Positions 12,963 to 25,063 of a stretch of 64,000 nucleotides of DNA are shown here, in pieces. Numbering within the stretch: position 1 is the first letter of the stretch; every line of letters starts with the position of its first letter. The position numbers were made by a program, and so were the translations under genes. The DNA is from Echinarachnius parma (lineage: Eukaryota > Echinodermata > Echinoidea > Clypeasteroida > Echinarachniidae): positions 1-64,000 of the forward strand of contig JBAMJV010007217.1 in assembly GCA_037951105.1 (NCBI GenBank), given 5' to 3'. The notes under the pieces are model-generated. The model saw only the letters and a list, made by a program, of their open reading frames with translations, made no database searches and was not told the DNA's origin.

Positions 12963-14596
12963 CTTGCGCTAAAAGCGATGTATGTGTGGTATAATTATGT
13001 TACCCTCCATTCCTCCAATCTAATTAACGTCAGAGGCACATCGAAACCCAACACTTCATGAAACTCAATGAAGGCTATTTTATCTGTATTTGCATCACAT
13101 TTAGTAATAGTGAGTAGTAAAGATATTCTTACTGTTCATGGAATATAGGCTTTAATATACTCTCGCGAATTCTAGGAACAATGAATACTAATTACAACAA
13201 AGAAGTGATAACAATTACTCAACTGAATTACATTATGATACATGAAAGCCGGTGTCAAATAAATCGTATATCCACATTTTTATACGAAAATTAGATGAAA
13301 GTCATGATTGTTATGCTTTATGAATCATGTTTCATTCCGTTAAAATGTTCTGATCAGTTTTGCTGACATAATTATTGCATAGTGATCGAACAATCGCGTG
13401 GTCTGTTTTTGCTCATGAAATGAAATGCAGGAAAAACATACCGTTTCATGTTTTCACCAAAAAGTAAATTATGAAAGTAATTTCCTCATCACGTTCTGAT
13501 CAGTATGACTGGATTGTCGTTGTCAAACTCCAACCGGTGGTTGGCGTAAAGCAAACGCGACAAGATGGCGGAGAAAACCCAAACAAGACCCTCACTTAAT
13601 CGTGTTACTAAAATTCAGTTTCACCAAAACTGTACTCTCCTTACCAGAACTCAACTATCTCTTTAATCGTGTTGCCACCAGAAATCAAATTATACAGGTC
13701 TCCCTTCATCAAATTACAGAAAAGGTGTCTCGCGAAGGAAGCCAAAAACAGAACCAAATTTAGAGATCGAATAAGTCTCAAGTCTCAACTTCTTTGAAGC
13801 TGATACTGTTTTTTAAATTGTATTTATTCATTTCCTGAACTGATTTTCAAAGGGGTTCCCTTCCTTGTCAATTTCAATACTTTACTGACCAAAAGAAAAA
13901 CAAAATAATATAAAAGATAAAAGACAGGTTGATTATATTTTGTTCGTTCTGTATCCTCCTCAGAGAAATCGTTGAAATCGGCTGGAACAGCAATGTTTTT
14001 AATGATTTAATTATTTTATCGCTAATAGGTGTTTCATCAATTAATACAAGAATCAATCATTATTATAAACGTTACTAGACATATTAAATTATCATAAAAA
14101 CATGGCTCTATCTAAATGTATACCTGATCCAGTACCAGAGGGCATGTAGTTGTTTTGACAAACGGACTATTTTGTCAATCAAGCTAATCCACGCTATATT
14201 GATTAAGGACGATTCAAATTTCGTTTTAGGAGACAATTCGGCGTTTTGTGAATAGACATCCCTCGATATTATACAGCCTGAGTGCCGAAGCGGCAATATT
14301 CGGTTTCATGTCTGATTGCAATTCAACATAAATCCACTAGACATTCATATTGCCAGCCGTAAAGCAATTTTGTCAACTTGAATCAACCTTAAAGCATTGA
14401 ATTCCGCTACATGAGTCTGGTTCAGATTTCAATTTATTACGGAGACTGCTGGCGAAATGAAAATTGCTTTTTGTGCCCGACTGAACATAAAAGACGGCGT
14501 TGTATCATTAGCTTGACATTCCGTCGCACGCGTGGCATACTTTCCAGTTGACTTTCAGCATGTACTATAAACATATTCATGTTAGCTTGCCATATA
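12963..14596. other. No gene seen
   Basis: AT-rich non-coding sequence. 13601-13667 is a fragment of the TTAA family 3 end in reverse orientation, and the neighbouring CAAGATGGCGG word near 13560 has no open frame that I can support. Confidence 0.45.
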
Positions 14597-15146
14597 CAGG
14601 GTGGCCCAGAAATAACGGAACGGGGCACTTCCCAAAGTAAAGTAACAAAATGAACATGTCCATCGGATAGGGTTTCCTTTCCAATGAACAACGATACCAA
14701 GAAAAGTAATTTTGGACGTGTAGTTTTTGTTTTAGGGCGCTTTGAGTGAGACCATGTCAGGTACCTATTTTTGTATATTTTTACCAAGTCAATGCCTGAT
14801 AAATGAGACTTATTGCCCTACATACCATTGGACACGCAAATATTCCGCGCGCCATTGTTAGTGTACATTCAGCTGAGTGCCAAGCGGTGCCGAGAGAATG
14901 GGCTTAATGGGTCACTAGTATGAAGGGCAGTAAGTCTCATTTATCAGACACTGACTTGGTAAAAATTGACAAAAATAGGAACCTGTCATGGTCTCACTCA
15001 AAGCGCCCTAAAACAAAAACTACACGTCCACAATTACTTTTCTTGGTATCGTTGTTCATTGGAAAGGACACCCTATCCGATGGACATGTTAATGTTGTTA
15101 CTTTATTTGGGGAAGTGCCCCGTTCCGTTATTTCTGGGCCACCCTG
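14597..15146. mobile_element. Mariner-type foldback MITE, copy 2
   Basis: About 550 bp, same termini as copy 1 (CAGGGTGGCCCAGAAATAAC and its reverse complement), TA on both sides, and long inverted arms around a short loop at about 14830-14910. The two open frames at 14437-14787 and 14920-15168 are the same arm sequence read from opposite ends and are not genes. Confidence 0.9.
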
Positions 15147-15481
15147 TATAAGACATTACCCTCTCTAGAAGTTCACTATCCTTAATAATCTTATACAATC
15201 TTCTTCTAGAGATTGTATACAATATTGTATAACTTAAATTTTCATCTTCATAGGACATGCATAATTTGAAATGGAACAAAAAACACTGTACGAATCTTAC
15301 AATACTTTGTAAAGTATTTTGCAAAGTCAAACACAAATCACAGTTTTTCTCATCTGATTATAATTTCTGTCTGCTTCGTAGTTGTCTTTTTGTCGCAGAT
15401 GGCATTCGCAAGCGAAATTGTTAAAATCCTGCTTGTTGTTTTGTTTCCATACCTTATTGTCAAACAATATGCGTATGAGGT

Positions 15482-15740
15482 GGGGGGGGGGGGGGGGGGG
15501 TGGCTAGGGAGCCTGGAGCCCCCTGGGAGTTTTGATAAGGACCATAATTATTCGGGCAAATACCATCCTAAAATCGGGCTAAATCATGTCAAATTCGGAC
15601 AAAATCATAACAAGTATTTTATTTTCGGGCATCTTAATGGTGAGAACATTTTTATTTCATTTGATTTGTTTTTGCTTGTCATGTAAAAACGGGTAAGATG
15701 GTATTCGGGCAAAATACCTCAGCCCCCCCCCCCCCCCCCC
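15482..15740. repeat. Repeat bounded by a G run and a C run
   Basis: About 18 G at 15482-15500 and about 18 C at 15723-15740 bracket 220 bp containing several TTCGGGCAAA / TTCGGACAAA words. The opposed homopolymers could pair as a hairpin stem. The left segment includes a short CC-rich copy of the same kind of terminus. Likely an old repeat insertion; no coding. Confidence 0.5.
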
Positions 15741-16708
15741 TGAACAAAATGTGCCCGTACACCCATGGACAAACTGTTGCTTTCTTTAAAAAATATTGAC
15801 AAATAAGCATTACAATAATGTTCAAATGATCACCAGCCTTAGAAAGAGGGACAACATGAAAATAACCCTGATTTTGATCCGCTTTTCTGATATGGAATGC
15901 GGCTAACACGGTCCAGAAGAAAAGGAACAACAATCTATGATATCAATCTGCTTGTCATACTTTCTATACAGCGACGCCATTTCCCTTCTCTGTTACATAA
16001 AGATATGAGCATCAATGTCCAACACGTACCATAAAACTGGCGACAATAAAAGGATCTGCCTTTCTTCTTATCTTTCTTTCTTGGTTAACGTCGCCATTTT
16101 ACTTTTCTCCAGTTCATTTCGACAAACGTCACACTCACAGCGTGCTGACGCAACGAAGTGGGTTTTGAGGGCGTGTTCACATTAGATTCGAATAAACAGG
16201 TGCAATATTAAGTCTGGGTTGATATCTTATAATAACATGTAATAACGATGGTGCTTCCACACAGCACTATGTTGAACCCCGGCCCTTGATCACAATGAGC
16301 GCAGATTTGTTATTCATATACTAAAGCCTAATGCCATCGCATTCTGGTCACAGTAACATATAACTTGAAATTGAAAATACAAGTTTAAAGTAGAGATGTT
16401 GCGAATCGATGCCTTATAAACTAGGATTCCCTTACCCGTCAAACTAGCAGAAAATTTACTTTTGGCTCCTTTTCAGCATGTTCAGTGCATCCCGAGCGCT
16501 CATAGATACATGAATGGGGGCTTCAAAATCCCTTATATCAAAAGCATCCATTTTTAATTGTCTCATGCGTGGACAAAATGTGCGTTAACATACATGAATG
16601 TGAACGCGCAGGCGGTCGCCGAGGGCTATGTGAACTCCTTTCGTAATTATGTTTGCTCCCGACGCCACAATATTCATGATCACGTAAACACGGTGTCCGG
16701 GTCGGATC
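15741..16708. other. No gene seen
   Basis: Non-coding, moderately AT-rich sequence. No conserved exon, RNA gene or clear transposon end recognised. Confidence 0.45.
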
Positions 16709-16750
16709 ATCATTCTCACCACCATGGCCACCACCACCACCACCACCACC

Positions 16751-16782
<32 letters not shown>

Positions 16783-16930
16783 CATCACCATCATCACCAT
16801 CATCAACATCATCACCAGCAGCAGCAGTATCATCATCTTAAGCAGCAACAGCAGCATGTTTATCATTACCATCTCCAACTTCATCAACACCATCATCGTT
16901 ATCCTCCTCATTATCATCATCATCATCATT

Positions 16931-16976
<46 letters not shown>

Positions 16977-17060
16977 CCACCATCACCATGATCATCGACT
17001 TCCTCATTATTCATCATCAGTATAATTATCATTGTAATCACGACCACCACCATTATCCCC
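16709..17060. repeat. (CAT/CAC)n microsatellite
   Basis: About 350 bp of CAT and CAC triplets with interruptions (CAG, TAT, CTC). One frame gives a 155-codon ORF (16558-17025) that is mostly His; the other frames give runs of Ile/Thr or, on the minus strand, Met/Val/Asp. Because all frames stay open and no splice or family signal exists, I treat it as a microsatellite. A true His-rich exon cannot be wholly excluded. Confidence 0.75.
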
Positions 17061-18690
17061 ATCGATCATCACCGACATCGATATCATCCACGCCATATTG
17101 AAATGATTGATCTCTACCGATAATTGGATGGATAGGAGAGAAGGGTTAATGCAAATATTGACAAATCTTCAAACAAAAATCAAGATTCCGTCTCGTGTAA
17201 TTCACCGGCCGTGTTCATCGCCATATTGGCCCGTGACTTTCTCCATTTTCCTGGAATATAAATATTGATGAAATTCGACGTCTTGCATGCATTAAACGAT
17301 TTCGTTTTATTTCTACCATGTAACATTATGTCTTATATTTCTAGAGATCGATTATATTTAATTATCACTAGATAATATTGGCCTAAATGCACCAACTTTT
17401 GCCTCAATCTTATAATGGAATGATGATATTGGTCAAGTTTGAATTAAGTAGGCTTTAGGCTACTTGTTTGCATCGTAGTAATTCTAAAATATATGTTTTG
17501 TTTGAAAAGGAGCAAAGGGCTACCAGCCATGCTCTTCAAGTAAAGGGCAAACTGCCACATTAAAAAAACACATGAATATTATTTACATTATATGAAAAGC
17601 AATGAATTTAACACATATTTATCACGCGGAAATTACTATTACTTATTACTTAATACAAACATATTTTCGTCAACTGTCGTATATACGGACTACAGAACTA
17701 TCTGAAAATGCATGTTACTCAAGCATATTGCGGTTTCCTTATTAAGTGCTTAATTTATTGAAATCGTACTTCATCTTAATCATCTAATTCTTGACTGCTA
17801 ATTGTAATTTGGTTTGATATAATATACTGCAAAGTTGCAAAGTAATTCTTAGAAGGGCCAACTAAAGTTGGAGAAAGTGGAGAGGAATCTACATCAATGT
17901 GTCTCTTATTCTGCATACTGCGGCGTTCCATATGGTACAAGTTCAGCGTATATACAAGAATGGCTTCTTCATTCACCTAATACTCCTAGCTTCAGAAGGG
18001 AAACATTATGCAGAGGCGGAGCAGGGGGTGATAATAATGAAGATGAATTCGTTCAGACAATAAGCCCGCAGAATGGAGACTGCTCTAGACAATATCAGCG
18101 ACTTGTTTACACATAGCGAAATCGCCTTTTTAAAGGCGGAATCCGAAAATAAACCTGACATTCCGAACTTCTCATCCTCTTCACGGACGTATATACCCCC
18201 AGGGGGTCCTCAGCCACTCAAAGTGAATATTCACCGAGCTACTTAACTGCATCACGACCATGACGACGTGCTCGCTGCATAATCTCTTCGACTTCGAGGC
18301 AGAAATACTGATGCGACGTAAGATGCGCGCAGATTTCATAATCCCTTGTGTCTTTTCTTGACACATCGCATTATCGCTATGACGATCAGGCGCCGCAAAA
18401 AGCTTTCATTTCGCGCTCACATTGCGGCAATCCGAGCTGAATACCTATGCAGGATGTATGCATGCTGAGCTACAAGTTCATGATGTAATAAAAGAATGTA
18501 TGAATATCAATTATGTATCAGCCTAGACAATACAGATAATGATACATCGGGTACAACCGTATTTCAATGTATCAATGTTAATATTGGGTATCTATGTTTT
18601 TCGAGGCATGTTCATTATACACGCAGCAAAAACAACTAACGACTAGATTCGGTGCACCTACTTTCAAGTTTTGAATTAGCTTTCCATTAA
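17061..18690. other. No recognisable gene
   Basis: Two small open frames (17868-18116 plus, 18181-18366 minus) have no recognisable domain and no convincing splice sites. The stretch 17860-18450 is slightly less AT-rich than its surroundings. I see nothing else I can support. Confidence 0.4.
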
Positions 18691-18895
18691 GCCCGGCGCA
18701 GACAGAGCCGACTCCACCCGATCCGACTGGTTTCAATCAGGCTAGAGTTGGGCCCGGTCGGTCGGAGCAGATTTATCGTGTTGAATCTCGACTGTCTCTC
18801 GACTGGCAAAATGTGTGTCGCGAGGCACTGAAAACTGAGCCGATCGGAATGAAAATCAGTCGAATCGGGTCGAGTCGGCTCTGTCTGCAGAGGGC
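18691..18895. mobile_element. Foldback MITE (GCAGACAGAGCCGACTCG family), copy c
   Basis: About 205 bp, beginning GCCCGGCGCAGACAGAGCCG with the reverse complement (one arm slightly decayed: CTGTCTGCAGAGGGC) at the right. The interior closely matches copy d at 49511-49720 in reverse orientation (CAGGCTAGAGTTGGGCCCGG). Confidence 0.85.
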
Positions 18896-20365
18896 TTTAC
18901 ACTACCCTTTATAATACTTCTGTAAAGAATCAATTGTATGAAAGAAACCAAATAAGTTACGTGCGAAGGAGATTATATATGGCGGTATAATTTGTTGAAT
19001 TTCAATGTTATTGCGGCCAAGCAATTTAATCATGATACCATGAGCTATCCAACGTGAGTTCTATTTTTATGTTTTATTTCAAGGAAAACGAATATTAATC
19101 GACTTTTGTAAATTTTTAAAAACATGTTGTCATGGTTGTATAGCCTTCATGGATACAGTTGATGTATCTACAGAAGACATATATTTTAATGATTTGGCAA
19201 ACGTCATAATAATAAAAAATAAAAAAATAAAAAAGCTTCTCTCAGTCCATTGTACAGAATGGAATTGATGTCAGGCATTGTCATGCATGGGCATCCATCT
19301 GGAAGGACCACTAATCAACTTTCACAAGTATGTGCATAACTTTGAGGAGAATCATTTTTATTTCGAAATCCTTACTAAAATAATGTACTTTCAGTAGGAT
19401 TCAACATTAACCAAACTACTCACAAAAGATCAGAAATAACCAACACTCTTGTGTACCTTTAAATATTTCCAGACATACTCGCATCAGACGTGGCTCTATT
19501 CTGACATCTGATTTTTTTTTCTTTATTATACTTTCCTTTTCCACAAATCTTCAGACATACCGTGGGATCAAGGACGAACATTTCTGAAAATACTAGTTTG
19601 ATAAACGTCATCATATTCTCGTTTTGCTATCTTCACCTATAGTCATGATAGTGGTTGAACGAATGCACAATATGAATGCATTCAGATTCAGGGACATGAT
19701 ATCGTCCTAAAAATGTAAGACGGTTTTGAGATTATTCTCGTCGATTATGCCACCACTAATTAAACAACAACAAAAAACATTTCACGTCTCTATAGGTAAT
19801 TTTCAGAGAATGAAAGGAACAAAACACAATAATATATAACTAGACAACTAGTTATTATATTGGCTTTACTGGGAACAAAGTGTGGTATTTTGTATTTGTC
19901 AAAAATAAATGAACATATAAAACAAGAAGAAGGAACCTCTAAATTTATATTGCTTCAAATGTCACAATGTATTTGAATGTGAAAGGTATAAGTCAACTTT
20001 TATCAGACAACTTTTTCGATCTATTTTTTCACGGCAAAAAAATAAAAATAAATACACACAGCATATATTTAAAAAAAACATTGTATGTTTTTTCCGGTTG
20101 AGCAGTTGTGTGCATTATACCCTAATAAGCAATACAGCGAAATTAAGGGAAATTCATTAATCAAGCGTACTTTATTTCTCTATAGAGTACAGGCAAACCA
20201 AATAAGACGCATACAAAGTCTCTAATTCTCGCTACCATATGTTTTCACCGAGATGTTTTCTCCCATTACTCTCTTCCTTTGTTTATCCTCCCGCGGGAGA
20301 GCTACTCGCTGACACGACCGTTAGTGTGTTTGATCGCCGAGAAAATCGCATGAAAAGAAGATGCA
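18896..20365. other. No gene seen
   Basis: AT-rich intergenic sequence with short A and T runs. No coding exon or element boundary recognised. Confidence 0.45.
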
Positions 20366-20618
20366 GTTACCATGGTTACAGTGTAAGGAGAAGGATGAGG
20401 CTGAGATCTCGGGGCACTGACGTCATAGTTACGCAAATTGTCTGAAGCAGGCGAAGAGAAATAAAGGACTGAATCGCACCTCGCGCTCTTCTGGGCCCCT
20501 CTCTTTCGGGAAACATTTCATATTCTAACTAGCACTGGTTCATTATCGGAATGGTTCGGGGATCATTAATGCGGAAGGTCTATTTGAATTCTCCTAATGG
20601 TTGCTGTCCATAGCAACC
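20366..20618 (+). promoter_or_regulatory. Candidate cis-regulatory cluster: X-boxes, CRE, bZIP site
   Basis: Within 250 bp lie a near-palindromic X-box-like site GTTACCATGGTTAC (20366-20379), a perfect cAMP response element TGACGTCA (20418-20425), a C/EBP-like TTACGCAA (20429-20436), and an inverted repeat GGTTGCTGTCCATAGCAACC (20599-20618) resembling a spaced RFX site. It lies about 4.1-4.3 kb upstream of the first visible synaptotagmin exon on the same strand. Mammalian Syt4 is a cAMP/depolarisation-induced early gene, so this could be its promoter or enhancer, but no transcription start or first exon was identified. Inference from motif density only. Confidence 0.35.
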
Positions 20619-21104
20619 TTATGAGTTCCACCCTAAACACAGCGCTCTTCACTTAATATATCCCGCTGCAGAGGTGCGAACTAAAACCATAATAATTAGA
20701 AAATCCTGTGATCAAATATTTTCCCACACACTTCAAACTAGACAGTATCGTCGTGATCACGTTCAGTATTTCCAATTTCTGAATGACTTGCGACACATAC
20801 TTGGATTATTTCAAGGCGATGATTTTGAATTAGCAAAGAAAAGCTCTGCACACTGATTAATTTTGTTTTAAATTATTAGAATATCAATGGTTTGAATATT
20901 TATGTTGGTCTTGTTTACACTAAATAGGCATGTGTATTCACTAAATGTATAACGTAATAATTTTTATTCCGGAGCATGTATATATATTTATTCAGCCTTT
21001 TCATTGAAATTCAATATTTCCATTCAATCTTTGACATGTATTCTACAACAGAATGACAAATTACATGATGTTAAACAATACAAAGTCGAACATGTCGATT
21101 TAAT
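20619..21104. other. No gene seen; possible first intron or leader
   Basis: AT-rich. The first exon of the synaptotagmin gene could lie here, but no ATG followed by a good donor in the needed phase (exon ending one base into a codon) could be identified. Confidence 0.35.
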
Positions 21105-21155
21105 ACCGTATGTCCCAAAATTAATTACAACGGGACTTTCTGCAACGATAACTTT

Positions 21156-23280
21156 CTTCTTTCGTATCCTACATCTACACTACTCTACACTACGCTACAC
21201 TACTAGTCTAGAATATTAAATATTTGGCCATGACTTTGCACATCGCAGGGCTGTCTCATTCGCAACCACCAGATCTTCTTGACTACACTGTTCCTCAAGG
21301 TTAGGACACTGAAGGAGGTGTTGCATGGTTTGTGATGTGCCACAGTCGCAGTTAATGTTGTCATCATCTGTGTATCCCCACTTTTTCATGTTGACTTTGC
21401 ATCGACCCATCCCTGTGCGAAGTCGGTTGAGGGACTTCCATGTCTTCCAGTCTTGCTTGTGTCCTGGGGGTAACTGCTCCTTAGTAGGGAGAGGTAACTT
21501 GTCATGGTGGCGGTTACTGCTGCGCCTCTCCTCCCAAAGCCTACGTCTGGCCACCTGTGGGGATTCGGTCAGCGGTTGGACAGAGTGTAGGAAGCTTTTC
21601 CTCGATTTTAGCCGTTTCTGAGATGGTTGGATGTCATAACATGGATGGCGGCTGTCCTGACTTTGTCTGAGACGCTCCACGCTACTGGCTACTGACCGGC
21701 GTATATCGGGTGGAGCAATGCCGGACAGGACATATAGGCTGCTTACATTTGTAGGCTTTAGACAACCAGAGATTGCTCTGCAGCTATCGTTGAGAATTGG
21801 GTCAAGTTTCTTCGAGTGCGAGGATCTTTCCCAGACAGGGCACGCATACTCCGCAGCAGAATAACAAAGTGCAAGAGCTGTTGCCCGTAGTGTAGATGCA
21901 CTGGCACCCCAAGAGGAGTTTGTCAGTTTCCGGAGGAGGTTGTTCCTGGTCTTCACTTTCCCCCTCACCTTTCCGATATGCTGCTTGAATGAAAGTGTTC
22001 GATCCAGGGTAACGCCAAGGTACACTGGATGATCACAGTGGTCGAGGGGGGTACCATTCCATGTGAGTGATAGTTTCTTCCCAGCCTCGCGGTTGCGTAG
22101 ATGGAATAAGCAGACCTGGGTCTTGGTAGGGTTTGCTTTCAGCTGGTTGTCTCTGTAGTATACTGTCAGGTTGTCTAGGGCTGATGTTAGGGTGCTCTCT
22201 ATCTCATTGGTGTCGCTGTTCTGGGTGGCAATGCCGAGATCGTCAGCATAGATGAAGCTCCTTGTGCCCGGAGAGACAGGTTGGTCATTCGTGTAGATGT
22301 TGAACAGGACTGGGGCGAGAACACTGCCCTGTGGGAGTCCATTCTTCTGTATCCTCCACCTGCTGCGCTTTCCGTTCAGCTCCACAAAGAAACGTCTGTT
22401 TCCTAGTAGCAGTTGGACGAGTTTGGTCAGATGGATGTCACTTGTCATCCTGTACAGCTTATTGAGGAGTAATCGATGGTTCACTGTGTCATAGGCAGCC
22501 GTAAGGTCTACAAACACTACGCCGGTAGGTTGATTCCTCTCAAAGCCATCTTCAATGAACTGAGTCAAGTTGAGGACCTGACTTGTGCATGACCTCCCTG
22601 GACGGAAGCCGCCCTGCTCAGGGATTAGATGCTGTTCCGTAATAGGGCCAAGTCTGTTCAAGATGAGGCGCTCAAAAAGCTTGTAGAGATGGCATAGTAG
22701 GGAGATTGGTCTGTAGCTTTTGGCAGCTTGTGGATCTTTGCCTGGTTTGAGGATAGCGATTACTCGAGCTTTCCTCCAGATCTTTGGTAGTTGGGACTGG
22801 AGTACACAATTGTCATACAGGGTAAGAAGCCATAGTAGAGCAACCTGTCCGAAATGCTTAATCTGCTCAGTCCGGATGTCATCAAGACCAGCTGCCTTAC
22901 CGTTCTTAAGGCTGTTGATTGCTGTCTGGAGTTCTTTCAGGGTAAAGGTCCAGTTGGATTCTTCATCGGACTGGTTCCATGGAGGGTGATCTTTTTGCTG
23001 GAGTTTATGTTGCGTTTTGCCATTCAACAGAAGCTGGTGAGCAACCTGGTTAGCAGTGACGTTGGACTTTTGCTTGTTTGGGGTCGTTGTTGATCTTTTT
23101 GATAGTTGACCAAGCTTTCTTGCTGTTGTGTGTCATATCTACATCTTCGATGAGTTCTTGCCAGGATTTCCTTCGCTCTTCGGCAATGGCTGCCGTCAAC
23201 ATCTCTCCTGCATTCATGGTGTCATTTGAGAAGGGATCCTCCTCATAAAGCTTCAAGTACTCATCATAGAGGGCTTCGCT
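21156..23280 (-). mobile_element. 5'-truncated non-LTR retrotransposon
   Basis: The insertion is flanked by a perfect 12-bp direct repeat AACGATAACTTT (21144-21155 and 23281-23292), the target-site duplication. Read on the minus strand it has an open frame right from its 5' junction, then a reverse transcriptase, a stop at 21216, and a short 3' tail made of GTAGTGTAGC-like repeats in place of poly(A), a feature of CR1/L2-type elements. The endonuclease part is missing, so this is a 5'-truncated, dead-on-arrival copy inserted into an older repeat. Confidence 0.9.
21216..23280 (-). pseudogene. Reverse transcriptase ORF of non-LTR element, frameshifted
   Basis: The main open frame (603 codons, up to 23027) is the reverse transcriptase and C-terminal domain of a non-LTR retrotransposon. 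Visible motifs: KNGKAAGLDDI at residues 41-51, YRPISLL (105-111), the motif A aspartate in FVDLTAAYD (172-180), GLPQGSVLAPVLFNI (230-244) and the catalytic YADD box (260-263). The C-terminus has a CCHC-like knuckle (CDCGTSQTMQHLLQCP). Upstream, from the 5' junction at 23280, another frame encodes the N-terminal part (SEALYDEYLKLYEEDP and on to KKINNDPKQ); the two frames join through a one-base shift near 23070, where coding sense switches from PKQA to KQKSNVTANQ. The copy has no endonuclease domain and is therefore a truncated, frame-broken relic. The motifs fit the jockey/CR1/L2 branch; the exact clade needs a tree. Confidence 0.9.
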
Positions 23281-23480
23281 AACGATAACTTTAAAGATAG
23301 TAGATCAATTAGAATGATATTTCTGGGTATGAAACTATAACTTATTACCTACATCTTGCAGAAAACCCTATTCGATTTGCTTCAGTGGTCATGGAGAATT
23401 GGGGATCTTTGTAAATAATGTCATGGGTCCGTTTCTTCCAGGTTTGGCACTTGGATGCTCTTGGCACCCACATAAATGGA

Positions 23481-23984
23481 AATATTTATATATATATATA
23501 TACACTACTCAAAACAAGTTAAGGATCACTTTTTATTTTGTGTATAATTTTAAAATGACATATTTTACTCCTGAATGACCTCACACACACTGTAATCAAT
23601 ATCACATGTGGTTCAGTTGTTGCATAATGTCTCTTGCATCATTTTTGTATTCCAAACAATATATGAAAAAACCTCACTTATAGCTTGGAAAAAATACATA
23701 ACTTTTTTTTTAGTAGTATATATATATATATATATATAGCTGCCAGGGCAACTAACGAATTAATTCAAATTGTGTGCATACCTTTATATCAATGGTGTGA
23801 GTTTTTGTTGTTGAAGGATGTGAAACTAGATGGATCTTCGACTGCGCGCAGTCGAAAATTATGCCTCCGCTATGACGCGATTTTAATATCAAGCCCAAAT
23901 TAACATGCACTGAATTAATTTTGTTAATATATTTTTCATATATTTTGAATCTACAAAACCTGGAGGGAAGGGACATCTGACATG
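23481..23984. repeat. (TA)n microsatellites and diverged repeat
   Basis: Short (TA)n tracts at about 23488-23503 and 23715-23739. The segment between them has no recognisable gene. Confidence 0.5.
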
Positions 23985-24410
23985 ATTTATAAAGATCCCC
24001 ATTCTCCATGACCACTGAAGCAAATCAAATAGGGTTTTCTGCAAGATGTAGGTAATAAGTTATAGTTCCATACCCTGAAAAAGCATTATGATTGATCTAC
24101 TATCTTTTAAGTTATCGTTGCAGAAAGTCCGATTGTATTTTTTGGGGGACAAACGGTATTTCCATTCATATGGGTGCCAAGAGCATCCAGGTGTCAATCT
24201 TGGAAGAAAAGGCTCCATGACATGATTTACAACGATCCCCAATTCTCCATGTCCACTGAAGCAAATCGAATAGGGGTTTCTGCAAGATGTAGGTAGTAAG
24301 TTATAGTTTCATACCCTGAAATATCATTCTGATTGATCTACTATCTTTAAAGTTATCGTTGCAGAAATTCCCGTTGTAATTAATTTTGGGACATATGGTA
24401 CAAGATGTAA
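23985..24410 (-). repeat. Tandem pair of the repeat split at 21.1-23.5 kb
   Basis: Two units, about 23990-24225 and 24226-24410, share GATCCCCA(A)TTCTCCATG, CACTGAAGCAAATC, TTCTGCAAGATGTAGGTA and GATTGATCTACTATCTTT. They run opposite to the copy interrupted by the retrotransposon, forming a large imperfect inverted repeat around 23.5-24.0 kb. Non-coding. Confidence 0.75.
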
Positions 24411-24715
24411 GTGATGAGGATTTTCTTGTTTTTGTCATTTTATTCAGCTATCCGTCGAAGAAAAAAAAAAACGAGACGCGACCAAGGCTCTGTATGTTGA
24501 ATTGTAAACATGTATTTAATCAAACAAAATACAATCTAAACAAATAATATAAACATATTACACGCAACATTAATAAGAACAATTAATTATGAAAGATATG
24601 CATGCACTTTTACTAACACATTTGGAAACTCCCATACTGATGTAGGGCCACAGTTCGTCCACAAAGGAACATATCGTTAATAATGTCTTCTTGTGTTTCT
24701 TTCTCTTCTCTTCAG
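24411..24715. other. Intron sequence before synaptotagmin TM exon
   Basis: AT-rich sequence that ends in a pyrimidine-rich acceptor (CTTTCTCTTCTCTTCAG) at 24699-24715. No upstream coding exon recognised. Confidence 0.5.
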
Positions 24716-25063
24716 TATCGAAGGCGGCCATCGTCGGGGTGTGCGTGGCGGTTGTGACGACGTTCGCCGTCGTCGTCATCGCGGCGTGTCGCTGTATGAT
24801 GCGACGGAAGCCTGGTCGACCATCATTCCTGCTCACGCGCGACGCCGAGAAGGGTCAACGCACTTTCTACACCCGCCCGACGGCCAAACCCATCAGTAGT
24901 CCCGAGCTGTCGTCCCCGGAGTCCGGCCCATCCCGCCACCTGCCACCAACGGGCAAAGGCTCCCCGCACCTCACCCCAACCAAATGGGGGTCTACGGGGT
25001 TCCCCTCCCCTACACAGGGGGAGAAGCGCCCACCTATTAGCACCTTTACTGGGTCAACTGGAG
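24716..25063 (+). CDS. Syt4: Synaptotagmin exon 1 (first visible): TM and linker
   Basis: Acceptor TTCTCTTCAG before 24716 and donor GAG|GTAAGT after 25063. It enters two bases into a codon and leaves after one. It encodes [20 protein letters not shown] (the membrane span), a Cys/Arg-rich juxtamembrane stretch and a proline/serine-rich linker. A preceding exon with the start codon and short lumenal tail is required. Confidence 0.9.

Larger units (their letters stand above)
21105..23480 (+). repeat. Older repeat split by the retrotransposon
   Basis: Plus-strand sequence 21105-21155 joined to 23293-23480 reads continuously as the reverse complement of 24180-24410: ATGTCCCAAAATTAATTACA, CTGCAACGATAACTTT, AAAGATAGTAGATCAAT, and onward to TTGGGGATC. 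The joint occurs exactly at the duplicated AACGATAACTTT. So this repeat pre-dated the retrotransposon and served as its landing site. Confidence 0.8.

Noticed and set aside
14437..15168. Pair of similar open frames on opposite strands
   Set aside because: They are the two inverted arms of mariner-type MITE copy 2, the same sequence read twice.
16558..17025. 155-codon His-rich open frame
   Set aside because: It is a CAT/CAC microsatellite: all frames on both strands stay open, there is no recognisable domain outside the repeat, and no splice signals support it.
17868..18366. Possible small gene on either strand
   Set aside because: No recognisable domain, no conserved splice sites, ordinary codon use.
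24691..24715. Coding sequence before the synaptotagmin TM exon
   Set aside because: The Phe/Leu/Ser-rich residues read before 24716 are the polypyrimidine tract of the acceptor, not protein.
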